A stretch of DNA of 64,000 bases from Aporhodopirellula aestuarii (GTDB lineage Bacteria > Planctomycetota > Planctomycetia > Pirellulales > Pirellulaceae): positions 225,708-289,707 of the forward strand of contig NZ_JAMQBK010000029.1 in NCBI RefSeq assembly GCF_023701485.1. The letters run 5' to 3'. This document shows positions 63,685 to 64,000 of the stretch, piece by piece (the stretch's first letter is position 1; every line of letters starts with the position of its first letter). The notes below the pieces were generated by a model that was not told the DNA's origin, made no database searches, and was given only the letters and a program-made list of their open reading frames with translations. The position numbers and the translations under genes are program-made.

Positions 63685-64000
63685 ACGCGTCCGCACGCAG
63701 CAGGCTGTTGTATCGGTGAGCCGAGACTCGCGAGCGTTCGAGCAGAGTGCCCTGCCAGAGTACGCGGGCGGATTGCTCTGGCTGAGCCTCACGGGGACGT
63801 CGATTGTTTTTGTGCTCTTTTTAGCGGAACGGCGCGAGCGGGCTGTTGCTTTATTCGTTTCGCAACATGAGTGAACCGACAGCGCTGGCTGCGGGCGTCC
63901 AATGCGCGCGTCGTAGCCGTTAGGCCCGCGGCTAGCGCCGTCGGCTCACTAAAACAACAGCCCGCGAGCCGTCTGGTCCCGCGTCACCGGACGGCTTGCG
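63685..64000. other. Intergenic region filled by nested repeats
   Basis: No gene seen to the window edge. The stretch is almost entirely the repeat structure described at 63823-64000. Confidence 0.6.
63823..64000. repeat. Dispersed palindromic repeat, copy 4 (nested, cut by the window edge)
   Basis: AGCGGAACGGCGCGAGCG (63823 on) opens it; GCGGGCTGTTG (about 63837) pairs with CAACAGCCCGC (to about 63965). Inside, two 25-base arms (63871-63895 and 63925-63949, GTGAACCGAC... and ...GTCGGCTCAC) form another inverted repeat with about four mismatches. At the right edge a further GAGCCGTCTGGTCCCGCG...GGACGGCTTGCG hairpin is cut off. The outer unit matches 45371-45428. Confidence 0.7.

Noticed and set aside
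1..64000. rRNA, tRNA, insertion sequence or prophage genes
   Set aside because: No tRNA cloverleaf, rRNA signature, transposase, integrase or phage structural motif could be found on either strand by reading.

Overview
This window looks like a chromosomal stretch of a planctomycete of the Pirellulaceae, most like Rhodopirellula. The evidence is family content rather than a search. It has two DUF1501 + DUF1549/DUF1553 (planctomycete cytochrome-like) gene pairs, two DUF1559 prepilin-like proteins, an extracellular giant with the planctomycete N-terminal 'LESRRMLA' motif and dockerin repeats, two ECF sigma factors with membrane partners, weak or absent ribosome binding sites, many GTG/TTG starts, and moderately high GC. 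I saw no rRNA, tRNA, CRISPR array, transposase or phage gene. Intergenic space is often filled by a dispersed palindromic repeat.

Layout. 1-7.4 kb: a partial sirtuin, a Ser/Thr kinase tightly coupled to accA, a CvpA-like membrane protein, a YdjM-type membrane protein, a glycosyltransferase and transaldolase. 7.5-13.6 kb: two overlapping Cys/Met-metabolism PLP enzymes behind a structured leader, a secreted HEAT-repeat protein, thymidylate synthase with an unusual insertion, and a methyltransferase. 14.4-21 kb: an exopolysaccharide cluster (Wzz-like protein, sugar transferase fused to a degenerate GGDEF-like domain, GT4, polysaccharide deacetylase, WecG/TagA enzyme). 21-25.7 kb, minus strand: four membrane proteins including a flippase-like protein and a CPA/TrkA antiporter. 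26-27 kb: a DUF1559 protein.

27.3-34.8 kb, minus strand: a compact run of DUF1549/1553 protein, DUF1501 protein, ECF sigma factor, a one-pass membrane protein with a cytoplasmic N-terminus and a CxxCH plus DUF1549/1553-like outer part, and a DNA methyltransferase fused to a GIY-YIG-like domain. 35-42.4 kb: folE, a GspF-like protein, a secreted protein and the second DUF1501/DUF1549-1553 pair. 42.8-46 kb: a gamma-glutamylcyclotransferase-like protein, a small CxxCH protein, a fumarylacetoacetase-family hydrolase and a VOC protein.

46.4-52.9 kb: a DUF1559 protein with a previously easy-to-miss 58-residue lipoprotein behind it, and, divergently, a four-gene chain joined by stop/start overlaps: Tat-exported FAD oxidoreductase, membrane protein, ECF sigma factor, FecR/DNRLRE protein. 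53.5-63.7 kb: an 1811-residue secreted 5'-nucleotidase-like multidomain protein, a small protein, a DUF4139/MuiA-like protein, and an FHA-GAF-class III cyclase. The best candidates for undescribed systems are the two sigma-factor operons, in which regulator and envelope/periplasmic enzymes are genetically fused or coupled, and the methyltransferase/GIY-YIG fusion.
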